Positions 21,233-32,519 of a stretch of DNA of 64,000 nt are shown piece by piece. The notes under the pieces were generated by a model, which was not told the DNA's origin, did not search any database, and worked only from the letters and a program-made list of their open reading frames with translations. Positions within the stretch are counted from its first letter, which is position 1; each line of letters begins with the position of its first letter. The position numbers and the translations under genes are program-made. Origin of the DNA: Micrasema longulum (taxonomy: Eukaryota > Arthropoda > Insecta > Trichoptera > Brachycentridae); contig JAGVSM010003720.1 in assembly GCA_022494885.1 (NCBI GenBank), positions 46,657 to 110,656 of the forward strand, read 5' to 3'.

Positions 21233-21835
21233 AAGCGCAGGGGTTTAAAACAATTTTAAAAATAAAATGTGATATAAAATCATAAACCTTTTAAAAAAAA
21301 TAAGAATAAAAAAAAAAAAATTGTCATAAGTATATAAATGATTATATATTTATACACATTTTTTTCTCTTTTTACAAATTAACAGAAATATTTAAACAGC
21401 AGTCAGAATCCTAAACTATTTCTTTAATAGAAAGTTTGAACTTGATTTGGCTAGTAAATGTAAAAAATGACAATGCAACTGATATGGTTCCCTATTGTAG
21501 ACTGTGCAATCTTGGAATAGGGAAATTAATAGCATATGTGTCGCAGCAATTTCTATATAAAATGGCACTTAACGTCTAGTAGTCATAACAGATATTCGAA
21601 ATTGAATCATATTTAGCGAGTCAGGAGAGTTCAAATGCCATTTACTATTTTAAAGAGAAACATTAAATTACTCAGTTTCCGTCTTCTGGATAAACTTTCC
21701 AAATCAAGTGTATTCATTAAAAAGTCGTAGTTTAAAAATTCAATAGGAATAGAAAGCTTGTAATTGATAAAGCGTAAAAATTTCCTCTGCGCTCTCTTAA
21801 GTTTTAACGAATGAACTCCGTAAAATGGGCTCCAG

Positions 21836-22857
21836 TGCCGCGATTATAAACGCTAACTTCATCTGTACATATCGAGACGGTATACTTAACTTCTGTACTA
21901 TCTCTATCTACCTCGGTATGTTCTACCGATTTATCATCTCGACGTCATATATGATCGAATCCAACCAATGAATGACCCCGAAAATTAAGTCTGCGTTCCT
22001 TATTTCATTAAACTTAAAATGAGTTCTTATTTATATTTTAAATAGGCGTCTGTGATAAAAAGTGCCGATTTATAAACTCCAATAAATCCCGATTCAACCA
22101 AAAAATGCTTGCTTGAACATGAATTTTAAATGACTTTTGACAATTATGAAGACGGTATGCTTAACGATCGCCTGTATTACTATCGAGCGATTACAAAGCC
22201 GGCTTCTTTAACGTCTCAATACGTACAGTCAGAAAATACACTTAATAAAACAGATAAAAAAAAACTAAATTGATTTTTTATAGTAGCAACATGTTTATGC
22301 CTAGATGCTCTTATATGTTAATAGGGCAGAATCTAGCCACGCATCTAGGCGTTCGTTTTCAAAACTGATAGTTATGTCAGAATTTAATTCGAATTCAAAA
22401 TTCACTTATTTCTCTCTTATATTTTTAATAGGCCTTTGAGAATAATTGTGCCAACCTCAAAACGTATACAAATTTAAATAAATCGTAATGAAAGGGAAAA
22501 ATGCTCGGTGAGACCAATTTTTCACGTTTAAAGCGTAGATATGCGTATCGAGGGGTACTAGACCCGTCAGTATAAACAGATCACAAAAACTTGAAAGTGG
22601 GGGGTCGGTAGTGTAATCTTCGTAATCGCTTGGGAGAATTTACCTTCAACTATGACGTCATAATGAAGCTATGTCACTTTAGCGCGTAGATATGTGCACC
22701 GTGACGTACGCTTCTTGTTACATATTGATTTACCTACCCAAAACTTAAAGGTGGGGGGTCGGTAGTGTATCTTCGTAATCGCTCGTGAGAATTTAGCTTC
22801 AACTATACCGTCGTGGTAAAGGTATGACGTCCTTAGCTTCCTATCATAATCGCGGCT
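21836..22857. mobile_element. 1022-bp non-autonomous DNA element nested in the LINE
   Basis: Terminal repeats TGCCGCGATTAT (left) and AGCCGCGATTAT (right end reverse-complemented) lie inside a CAG direct repeat (21833-21835 and 22858-22860). There is no transposase. The interior has two diverged copies of a ~151-bp unit. The 3-bp duplication would fit PIF/Harbinger- or CACTA-type insertion, but the terminus matches neither consensus I know, so the superfamily is left open. Related terminus words occur at about 47690 on the opposite strand. Confidence 0.75.
22521..22822. repeat. Two-copy ~151-bp tandem duplication inside the nested element
   Basis: 'GGTGGGGGGTCGGTAGTGTA'-like sequence followed by 'CTTCGTAATCGCT' and 'GAGAATTTA.CTTCAACTAT' occurs at about 22599 and again at about 22750. 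'GCGTAGATATG' precedes each. Confidence 0.75.
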
Positions 22858-23199
22858 CAGATACTTACATTGTATTCAAGTATGCTCCTGACAAGTAGTG
22901 ATACATACTAAGTCTTGAAAGATAATACTGATTAAAAATCTTGGACCGTTCTTAAAATATATCCAAACGATTTTATAGCTCTATTTATAATCTCTTTCAT
23001 ATGAGGTATAAATGACAATGTTTTATCAAATACAATACCTAGATTTTTAATTTTAGATACTCTTTGTAAAAACATGGTCATTTATACCTTACTATAATAA
23101 AAAAGGATGTTTTTTCTTGCAAAAACTTATGAATTAACATTAGCTAATATTTAGGACCAATTAGTTGTTACAACAAACACCATTTGAATAATTTATTTA

Positions 23200-23745
23200 T
23201 AGTCCTTAAAATATAGCTTGATTAGAATGACAGCTGTCAAACTAATTTCATTAGTGATGGGAAATTACTGATCACTGATCAAATCGATTTTATCAGTTAT
23301 TTCATGCAATCATGAAACTCTGTTTCCGAAAATTGATATAAAAAACGAATAAACAAGCCTTTTATAGTGTGTTTAACATAATTGTTCACTAAAAATGAGA
23401 CATTTATACTTTTTTCATGAACAACATCAAACGAATAATATTTTTATTCGATCAATTTACGTTGATCAATTTGTCCCATCTCTAACGTTTTTGCAAAATG
23501 ATGTAACCTTGTAAGAACGTCGTTAATTATTAGGTTTGTTTTAGTTTTTTTTTATTTTTAAAGCTGATTTTATATAGTAATGTTGATTTATGTTTCAAGC
23601 ATTGTAATAAAAAAATAAACTTACACGCCAGATACAAATTATTTTTCGTGTGTCAATATAAATAACTCCTTTGACGTTACTACAAAGTTATGTCGTCACT
23701 TTTTCTGACAACTGTCATTCTAATCATGTTACATTTTAAGGACTA
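23200..23745. mobile_element. 546-bp TA-flanked MITE
   Basis: Ends TAGTCCTTAAAAT(A/G)TA... match over about 41 bp in inverted orientation, with 5 differences. They share 'TGATTAGAATGACAG'. TA flanks both ends (23198-23199, 23746-23747). There is no coding capacity. Tc1/mariner-type insertion is inferred from the TA only. Confidence 0.75.
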
Positions 23746-23891
23746 TAGGTTTGCTTAAAGAACATAACAATCATCAATAGTTTAAATGGTTTTGAATATC
23801 TCGATGTCATCGGCAAACGTGAGAAATTAAATATCGCGAAGTATGCTTGTTATGTCATTAAAAAATAAGGAAAATAAAATTGGTAATAGTG

Positions 23892-23985
23892 AGTTATTTA
23901 CAGCACGTTGAAAATGGCCCCAAACTTGAAATATCTGGGTAAATCACAAGTACGCAGATATATCTTTTGTTACAAAAAATAAACA
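23892..23985 (+). repeat. SINE S1 tail fragment
   Basis: 'CGTTGAAAATGGCCCCAAAC', 'AAATATCTGGGTAAATCACA' and an A-rich end match the S1 3' half. The head is absent. Confidence 0.6.
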
Positions 23986-24060
23986 GATATATACGTTTAT
24001 TGTTACGCACACATAAAGGAGATGGTATTAAAGATTTAAATAGGCTATATTTGAGGTTAC

Positions 24061-24224
24061 CTCCAATTCCTCTTCTGAGCTGTGCTGGTCATACTGAAGG
24101 TCCGTGACGGGCGCCAGGAAGCAGGGGCTGCTGCGGGGGACGGGGGGCGGAGGGGACGCGGCGGGGGGCACCGCTCGGGCCAGGGGGGTGAGCGGGAGAG
24201 ACTCCATGGAACACTCTCTCATAG
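24061..24224 (-). CDS. Host exon A, acidic/proline-rich segment
   Basis: On the minus strand an acceptor with a good pyrimidine tract (CTCTTCTTTACAG) opens a 164-bp exon ending at GGAG|GTAACC. Two bases complete a split codon, then 54 codons follow with no stop: MRECSMESLPLTPLARA, a Pro/Ala/Ser-rich middle, and APVTDLQYDQHSSEEELE, ending in phase 0. The acidic end joins without frame change to VINSTPKEMF of exon B at 11354. The other two frames contain stops before the donor. The island is strongly GC-rich against an AT-rich background. I do not recognise the protein. A start inside this exon is possible, but the acceptor argues for an upstream exon beyond 24224. Confidence 0.65.
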
Positions 24225-25569
24225 CTGTAAAGAAGAGAAAAATACGTTATAAGAAATGCATAAATGTCCTTCATAAAAATCAACAGATGGTAAAACAGAA
24301 TAAATATGGATAATCAAACACAGGCTGAATTGTGAATGTCAAACAGCGCAATCACTTAAATCAGCCAACGACATGTCATGCAACCCGTAAATGGGTAGAC
24401 TTCCAAATGCCCTTCTTAAGGGAGTTCTCTTTTTTCTAATGCAAAAATATTCGATCATAAAAAACCGCCAGAAACCCTTGAGATAATATTATGGTCTTGC
24501 GGATAGGAAATACAAATATATATAACATTTTATATAATTATTTTTGTGTTTTTTAATGCGTCGAATTCATGGTTTTTATATACATGTACCGACTTAAATA
24601 TTATAAAAACTAATCTCATAACAAAATACATATTTTATTAATACTATTATGGATAACTTATATACCGCCCTTCTCGTAAAATAATCCTGATTTAAATTTG
24701 TATTATGGATAACTTTTATAGCGCATCCGAAATCCTTATTAACCAAGGCCCGATCAACTGAGGTTCGTAGGGCAGATTAGACGAGGCCCAATTGGCCAAA
24801 TTTACTAGCATTTTACAGTCGCCAAGACCTGACTGTTATTATTTTTAATTACAGATTATTCACTATACAATTTTAATCGATTAATAACTGAACATTTCGC
24901 AATGATATCGAATACTTTTTTTAGTTTATTCAGAAAAAAAGTATCTAATATTACAAAGAAATACATTTTTTAATGTAAATTTAATACATTCATACATTTA
25001 TTTATTTCGTGTGATTTTGGTAGCATTACTTTGAGTGACATTTTCTTCTTTATAACATTTTAATTTATCCGAAAAACAAAAAATAAATTGTGAGGCCCGA
25101 AGGGGCGATATTTCTATAGACTAAAAACAGGTTAATATAAAAATAATAAATTTCAAGAGCATGTAAGTATTCAACCATTTATAAAATTATTACAAAACAA
25201 AAGTAGAGATTTATAAAACTATTTAATGATCATTATAACTTACTTTGTCAGATTATAAAATTATTAAAGCTTTTTCAATAAAAAGGAAAGCTGTTCGTAT
25301 GTGAAGGTTCCGATTGTTAATTTTGTGCTATTTTATCTATTATTTGTACAAAACATTATATAATTTGATTTGAGGTATAATTTTACTAGAGCAAACCGTT
25401 TTAAGGAAGACATTGCAGTTTTATTTTCGATGTTCACAAACAAGAAATCTATATTTTTATTATTTGTCAATATGCTTTGGCCAAATATTGATCCATGGGG
25501 TCATAAATATAATTAATTTGGTAAAGCTATGTTTATTTGCATTTAATTTACTAAATATGAATGTTCATG
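24225..25569. other. AT-rich interval with fragments of families D and E
   Basis: 24357-24430 is a decayed minus-strand D-family piece ('CATGTCATGCAACCCGTAAA'-like). 24645-24725 has a short direct duplication ('TATTATGGATAACTT' twice). 'AAGGCCCGATCAACTGAGG' (24747) and 'GAGGCCCGAAGGGGCGATA' (25092) belong to a repeat also seen at 33511. No exon was recognised. Confidence 0.4.
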
Positions 25570-25680
25570 ATGTTGTGACAGAAAGTATCAATAAAACTCC
25601 TCGGTTTTGTTTTATTTGACCAACAAGCGCTTTCACCGATGTAGGCATCTTCAGGACTGATAAATCATTTACAATAATTT
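25570..25680 (-). mobile_element. Possible Penelope-like element terminal fragment
   Basis: The minus-strand text 'GTCCTGAAGATGCCTACATC' followed by 'GGTGAAAGCGCTTGTTGGTC' resembles the conserved terminal/ribozyme-associated segment I associate with arthropod Penelope-like retroelements. No GIY-YIG or RT frame is present nearby, so it is a fragment at best. Confidence 0.4.
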
Positions 25681-25984
25681 TAACTTATATACCATTTGTC
25701 GGGAAAAGAGTACTTATAAAAATATTTTTAAAAGTACGTAAGTTGAATATGTAACCGATTTACCAGTCCTGGAATCGCTCATTGTCAAATAATGCAAAAA
25801 AAAAGTTAACCAAATTTTACCAACGTTTTTATCAAAATCATTAATTATCAAGTAATTTGTCAAAAAAGAAAACATCAGTCAGTTTTCTGGATTAACACAC
25901 GCATTACTATTCAAAATACATTAAACGCGTGTTAAATGAGACTTAGAACTGGATTTGCTGCGTTGAATGTGATATTTGATTTTA

Positions 25985-26140
25985 TCAAGCTACAAAAATA
26001 AACACAAATTGATAAGTTTACCAAGAAAACAAGTGATAAAAATAAATTAGTGGTTTTACCCCGTTCACGTAATACCAAGATGTTTGCAGTCACTGTTGTG
26101 AATTTATGGAACAAAAGTGTGATGTTTTGCATGCATAATT
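25985..26140 (+). mobile_element. Decayed LINE C-terminal fragment
   Basis: A short frame gives 'VVLPRSRNTKMFAVTVVNLW' followed by N, the '.PR.R.....F.V....LWN' pattern near the C-terminus of CR1/jockey-type ORF2 proteins. It is too short for a family call. Confidence 0.4.
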
Positions 26141-26513
26141 TAACATTGATTAAAAGTAATAATATATGTGCCTATAAGTTATATGGAAGCTAAAGGCAAA
26201 CCTCTTTCTTAAACTGCATACTTTTTTGGAGCTTAAACAACTTTTTTACTGCATAATGAATAATTTAAAACAATGTATATTTAGAATATGTTTGTTCAAG
26301 AAACATCTCTTAATAAAAAACAATATGTTGTAGGTATGTATTGATATCTTACTAAACTGGATTTTTATAATTGAATTTATGTGAAAAACTTAATAGGCTT
26401 TATTTTATGTTTTTCTTAAAATGCACATATTTTTTTCTGTATTGTTGTTGTTTTTCTTAATAATAAAAAAAAATAAACTTACACAAAAAACCCTCATACA
26501 TACATAATACCTA

Positions 26514-26917
26514 TGGGCGGGGGAACAATAACATAAGTCAACTTTTCACATGTTTTTTTTATTGGCTCATCTCGTGGTATGCAACAATGTTACACGCGTA
26601 TTCCAAAACACATAAGTCCAAAAAAATTATTAAGGAAAACATGATCAATGTATTTTATTATACAAAATATTTTTTTTTGTTTAAAAAAAAGTTTTCTCAA
26701 GAAGAACCTTTTCTACCTTTACTCCTTGAAACGTAACATTGAAGAGTTATCACCTAGCTATGTGTTCTTGATTATTGGCAATAATCGAGTTCCTATAAGT
26801 ATGGAGAAAAAAATGATATTTTTTCAATGGTAGATTTGATTCCCGCAATGTTTGAGACACAGAAAACTTGTCTCCTGAAAAGGTCATTTTGACTTATGTG
26901 ATTGTTCCCTTCACCTA
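26514..26917. mobile_element. 404-bp TA-flanked MITE
   Basis: The left end TGGGCGGGGGAACAATAACA and the right end (reverse complement) TAGGTGAAGGGAACAATCAC both continue 'CATAAGTCAA'. They form about 33-bp terminal repeats with one gap and a few mismatches. TA occurs at 26512-26513 and 26918-26919. No coding capacity was seen. Confidence 0.65.
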
Positions 26918-28854
26918 TAGATATATAAACTGCAATAAAAGGTAAGACGCATAAAATATCACAAGAATAAATATTAAATTAAGAAAACATTTTAAGGCTA
27001 AAACTACTTAAAAATGCAAAATTACTTTAAAATATTATTTGAATTCAAATGATTGATACTTATCATAGATTGGATTTTTAGCATCGAGAGGTAAAGGGTT
27101 GAAAAATCGTCTCGTTGGGGAAACAAGGTTCTATCTAAGATTTTTTTATCACAGAACTTTTATTATATTTAAATATCGGTTCTATTTGCTTCAAAATTTT
27201 AAAGAAAAACGAAGTCAATCCTTAAATATCATGAGGTTTATTAAGACAATATTAATCATAGAATATTAGATGAAAAAATGTCTTCATTTAAAATTTTCAT
27301 GTTGAAAAAAAAACCGCCTACAAATGTTCTGTAATCTAAGAAATCTATTTAAATCTACATAGAAATTCCTAGACTTCCATATTTCATTCTCTTCTCAAAA
27401 AGCTATCCTTCTGTTGCAACAAATTTAGATCTACATAGAACCTTGTTTATTCAACGCGACGAAATGTGTGTGAAAGCAATGTACTGAAGATAATTAATTC
27501 CAAATTTGGTTGAATTTGCTGTCTTTATTTGTTAAATTATTAAACATGAAAAAAATACATATAACACCATTTATCATTATTTCCACGTCCCGACTTGCTT
27601 AACAAATCCGTGTTTTGCGAGATAATTTATTTAATATTATTCTGACAAATACCCATCAAATGACATAATCAATACTATTTTAAATATCATAAACTTTTCT
27701 GCTCACACAAATTTAAAATACACATTTGGTAATGATATTCACAATTACAATACGCGTTATTCAGGAAATCTTCGTGTGTCTAAGTTTCGCTCAACGAAGT
27801 AAAAGCACGAAAAGTGGAATAAAAAATCCAAAATTTCGCAATTAAAAAATACTACTTAAATCTTTTTGATAGTGATAGTTATTAATGTAATTAATATAGA
27901 TGGTGTAAAGTACCGTGTTTTATGTTTCTTTTATAATGTTTTCTTACTATTTAGAATGTATTAACTATGTATGATATGTCACAAAAATGTTTTCTTTTTA
28001 TGCACGGTCCCAAATGAGTTTTTTTTATTACTCCTGGGAGTATAATATGTACTATATGTATTGTATGTTTCATTAATAATAAAAAAAATATAAAAAATAT
28101 TTTTTTTTAAATACAACACATTGAAAAATAAAAATAAAAATACTATTAATATTAGAAAGCACATATTTTTTAAACCACTCTACGCGGGCGTATAAATCGC
28201 TGCGCAAAAATAAAACGTGTGTAAAAAAAGATTATTTAATCGCGTGGAATACATACATACCTCAATATTGAATACTCTGTGCCAGATTTAATAACGTGTC
28301 ATTTATCATTCCCCACATGTTAAGTTCAAAAGACGAGAAAACTGTTCCCAAAATACATATTTCTGGTTATTCAGAGTACGGAGAGATGTGCCAGGAAAAC
28401 CACGTGTGTGTAGCATGCTCATTTCCTATATTCACGTCCCTTTCCCGCTTGCGTAACCGAATAGGGTTGTCCTTTTCGCACGCGATGGTTTCAGACTTTC
28501 AGACAATAAGGAACCGCGAACGGGTCCTCGATCACAATGAGACGGCAAAAGAAACACCGAGTTTTTAATACTAATTTATTTTATCGAAAACAAAAAATTT
28601 TAATAAAATTTTCCTATTGCCTTCGAAGAAAAAATTCGATATCCAATGAGCAAATAAGTGCGAAAAATCGTAACGTAGAGTTTGCCGCTGGTACGGTTGT
28701 ATAAGTGTCAGATTTGTATACAGATACAGACACGTTCAGAAGCTCATGAATTTAGAATATTTTCTTTGGTTTTTAAAGAAAACTTTTTAAGTAATACTAA
28801 AATAGTCAACAATGTTTTAAAATTTGGGCTAAAAATTTAAAAATAGTTTTCAAG
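26918..28854. other. AT-rich interval; GC-richer patch 28290-28560
   Basis: 27368-27428 looks like a minus-strand D-family piece ('AGACTTCCATATTTC...TGTTGCAAC'). The patch at 28290-28560 opens a 90-codon plus frame (28296-28568), but it lacks paired splice sites and known motifs. Confidence 0.4.
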
Positions 28855-29110
28855 CGTTGCCTAGTAGGTGAATTAGTTCAGTCGGATGAATCTCACCCAC
28901 ACTATGAAGGTTTCAGCTCTTTTACTTCACAAAAGTCAACAGATGGAAGCGTTGATGAAATGTGGATGTTAAAACATGGGCAGAATGGTAAATGTTACAG
29001 TGTGTTAAATGGCCACTTACACCAGCCAAAGACAGGTCATAAGCCGTGTAAATGCCTAGACTTCCATATCCCTTCTCAAAAATATTTTCCCGCTCTGTTG
29101 CAAAAAAATT
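28855..29110 (-). repeat. Dispersed repeat family D, near-complete copy
   Basis: Read on the minus strand: 'TTTTTGAGAAGGGATATGG', 'AAGTCTAGGCATTTACACGG', 'CTTATGACCTGTC', 'TAAGTGGCCATTT', 'CATTCTGCCCATGTTTTAAC', 'CATCTGTTGACTTTTGTGAA', ending 'CCTACTAGGCAACGC'. The same order spans 57760-58300 and part of 62842-62978. No terminal repeats are visible; class unknown (SINE or MITE). Confidence 0.65.
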
Positions 29111-29189
29111 TAACACTAATAGTGTTTTGTGGCGTACTGTACTACGAATGTGTTGATCCGTTTGATTTCGCACCCCGTGACGCTTAGGG

Positions 29190-29486
29190 CACTGCACGGG
29201 CACTTTAATTGTAGCGCATATTGATCGCTTTCGTAACATGGAAGGTAATGTATGTTGTTAGTCTTATGCTTCAGGCGCGAGTCCGTGAATAATGGAATAT
29301 TGAAGTCTAGAACCATATTCAAAGCCAATATTTCACATCCAGGAATCGAAGTTGGGACCTCAAGCATGGTAAGCGTACGCGCTAACCACTCAACTACGAT
29401 GCAAACTTATCTCCCCTCGATTGATTATTTTAGGATTTTTATCTGAGGTACCTAGCTGTCGAGTCGAAAACACTCGTCGAGGGTAA
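29190..29486 (-). repeat. SINE S3, near full length
   Basis: On the minus strand the upstream unit ('CGAGTGTTTTCGACTCGACA', 'AAAATCCTAAAATAATC') precedes a tRNA-like part ('GTAGTTGAGTGGTTAGCGCG', 'CTTGAGGTCCC', 'TTCGATTCC') and the body ending 'GTGCAGTGCCC'. It gives the full two-part structure of the family. Confidence 0.65.
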
Positions 29487-32154
29487 TAGTTTTATTTCAC
29501 ACTCAGAACTGGATTCATCGTCCACCCGGACACATAAACAATAACGAATATGTTACGTCACCCTTTATTCTGACCAATATTCTCTCGCTGTGCGTACTCT
29601 ACATGGAGTACCAATCATTTAACATCTATAATTTCAAACAATCATTTAAGTTTTCGTGTGAGAAAATAGTTTTTTTTTATATCGACAAACATCGGTAAAT
29701 TTTTTACGGTCTCTTTCTAATACGCGTCGAGGACCAATTTAAAATAAGCGCTGTCAAAGTTTACTATGGTTTCTAATTTTCGTAAAAGGTTACTGAGACT
29801 GTACTTCCAAAATGAAAACAGGATTATTTGGGATTTAAAAAATCTAATTTGAAAGTTAAGTTTTTATTGCTAAGCTGGTAGCAGTAGTTTGTTCCAGTTA
29901 CTTTTAATTTTCCAAAATATTTATAAAATAAAATCATACTTCTAAAAATCGACGAGTAATTTCATTATAATTTAATAAAATCATAATCTACTTTAGTTTT
30001 CTGATACGATTTGAAACATAATAATATTTAATATTGTTTTTTCGCATTTAAGAACTAATGCATACTACATATAATTATGTTGATTTAATATTTCATGTTT
30101 GCAATAATTTTCTCTATGTTTTTCTTTCATTTAATAAAATTTATTGCTGAACGGTTTCGAAACTATTTTAAAGTTGTCATGGTAAAAAAAATGGTGAAAA
30201 TAATACAAAATGCTATGAATCTTGTAGCATTATTTTTAAGAGGATAGGTATGCTCCGAAAGAGCGGTTTGACGATTGCACGTCGTATTGATTATGCCCAA
30301 CTAAAATAACTCCGGAAGAAAATATGGGAATACGTTTTTATGAAGAAAATTCATCGCGCATCCTCTTAAAAGTTTTATTTATGGTTTATTAAAATTTCCT
30401 TTCAAAATAACATTTTTTCGATAGTAGATTTCTTTTTCATAGCGAATTTGCTAAACGTATATATGTATCTTCAGAGTAATAATGCGCAGGCTATAGAGGA
30501 GCCCAAACGTAGAAAATCCATTCTATGACTTTTAAGTATAAAGTTAGCTGTTCGCAGCACAACAATAGGCCGTACTCAGGTCGAGAATTGCCAAATTCAT
30601 ATTAATTTGCATTGTAATTACTTATTGTAATTATATGTACCTGTGTATTTATTATTGCAGGGTTATTTCAATGAATTTTTCTGGAATTCTAAAATTTTTT
30701 ATACTGAAAATGCACGTGTGTTTGTTTGTTTGTCTGTCAAAACTCCGAAACGGCGAGTCGTAGCGGCCTGAAATTTGGACACGTTATTCTAGATGCGATG
30801 TCTAGGTGAACGGTGCTATTTTTGAGTCAAATTTGAATCGACCTCTATTCGATGCAGACTCAAACTTTTTAATAGTAAATCGTAGAATAAACATGTCAAG
30901 ACAATAAATGCCAAAAATCAATTTAAATCAAATGAAAATATCTATCGAAATCAATTGCTCATGAGAATTGACTCCTTTTACACTTTTGACGCTCCTACTG
31001 CTGCAACCAAACATACTGCAATTCACCATTGTCGATTTTTATTTATTGTAACGAGTAAATATCGAAGTTATTTACAAACAAAGCCAAGCACATCGACGAA
31101 AGTGAGTGCCAGCAGAGTGAAGTTGTCGCTAACCAAAAATATGTAATGGTGTCCTTCTGTGCAAAATAACGATAGGACCCCTCTATAGCTAGCGCATATA
31201 TCTATGATGTATATTTGTGCATCACATAATATGTACGAATACATACCAATGCCAATGGTCCTTCATATAAAGAGCTAGACTTAAAAGTGGTTTTGCTATA
31301 AAGACATACAATTTTATACATTGCAACTAACACCTTTAGCATTTCGTTGAATTTTGACGAAAAGCCATAAAGGCATGTCGTTCTAACGCTAACGCCTGAA
31401 AACAAAAATATAGATTTCTATATATACGTCGGCAAAACATATTGTGTGAAGAATATAAGGAAAAACACCTTAATACGATGACACGTCCGTCGGGAATCAT
31501 AAAAACTGTTGACATTAGACTTGGAACCGGCGAACACAATGTCCGGTTGCAAACACGATGACACTAACTTGACGATCTCGCCAATCAAAATGTATTTTAT
31601 CGTTCCGACAGTTCTCAATACGTGGGCGATGAAACTACGGACCCGACTACGCGGCCCAAGGTACATTGAACTTACTTGATTATGTATTATTTGGATTATG
31701 AAACATAGAGCTTATCATTATTCCCTCGTCCACATCTAATGGTGCATACACCACTGTATTGGTACTCTAATCGCAGCGAATCATTGCTCGAAAATTTGTA
31801 ATATCGCACCTCCAGAAGTACACTGTTGTAAGTCTAAATTTGGTTGTTTTGAGTTATGTCTGCAGTTTAACTGAATTGTTTTTCTCTTTCTTAAAAGAAC
31901 ACTCATGTGTCTTCGATTTTTTGAGCAATATATTGATTACAAACTTCAGTATTCTTTTAAATTAATTAAAAATAATACTTTTAAAACATCGAGAAGAACA
32001 TTCGTTTGTAATTATGATCCTGCGGTGTTATTCTCATATTATAAGAGTCAAATGAGCAAATATATATTTTTTAATACTGGGAATTATAATGTCAATATAA
32101 ATTAAATGACGAGCTTTAATACATGTTAAAAAGTTTGTTTTGCAACATTCTCCT
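29487..32154. other. AT-rich interval, no gene seen
   Basis: 30716-30850 ('GTGTGTTTGTTTGTTTGTCT', then 'CGAAACGGCGAGTC' and 'CCTGAAATTTGGACACG') resembles a common lepidopteran dispersed repeat, but I cannot assign its class. 31418-31666 has overlapping open frames on the minus strand in a GC-richer patch without family motifs. Confidence 0.35.
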
Positions 32155-32400
32155 GCAAAATGGCCCATTTAGACATACGCCAGTGTACCTATATCTGGTG
32201 GTGCGATATACATGAAGTTAAAATGATTATTCTAGTTCAACTCTTCAGGTATTCTTCTAGGAACCATTAAATTTCCCAAATAGCCAAACGCCCTTAAACA
32301 GTAGACCGGGAGGCGGATTAATCCCCATTTGATTTTTATTTTCAGGATTTTTCCTAGAAAGTAGCCATCGAGTCAAAAGCGCTCGTCCAGGGTTATATTT
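32155..32400 (-). repeat. SINE S3 fragment, minus strand
   Basis: 'CGAGTCAAAAGCGCTCGTCC' (32370s) and 'TTTTCAGGATTTTTCCTAG' are the reverse complement of the S3 upstream unit. 'GGTGGTGCGATATACATGAAG' on plus corresponds to the S3 body. The middle is diverged. Confidence 0.5.
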
Positions 32401-32519
32401 CTCATTCACCAACAAATTCTCATTCTTATTTTAGCTTAGTAAAAGAAAAAAACTTAAAACCATTTCAAAAGCAAAGTAAACAAGGTGAAATGTAATATTT
32501 TAAACAGATGCGTAGAAAA

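Larger units (their letters stand above)
21370..23095 (-). mobile_element. LINE C-terminal region on minus strand, split by a nested insertion
   Basis: Upstream of the insertion (minus strand, about 23090 down to 22861) the conceptual frame gives 'KIKNLGIVFDKTLSFIPHMK' and 'IKSFGYILRT', ending LEYNVSI. Downstream (21832 to about 21600) it resumes with SPFYGVHSLKLKRAQRKFLR and 'LESLSRRRKLSNLMFLFKI'. This is the usual LINE order after the YADD box. The two halves join cleanly across 21836-22857 once one copy of the 3-bp duplication is removed. A few stops are present beyond the join. Confidence 0.75.

Noticed and set aside
30716..30850. Helitron end
   Set aside because: It resembles a common dispersed lepidopteran sequence, but no TC start, 3' hairpin or CTRR end is visible.
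31418..31666. 82-codon minus frame in a GC-richer patch
   Set aside because: No known motif, several overlapping frames open on the same strand, no paired splice sites.
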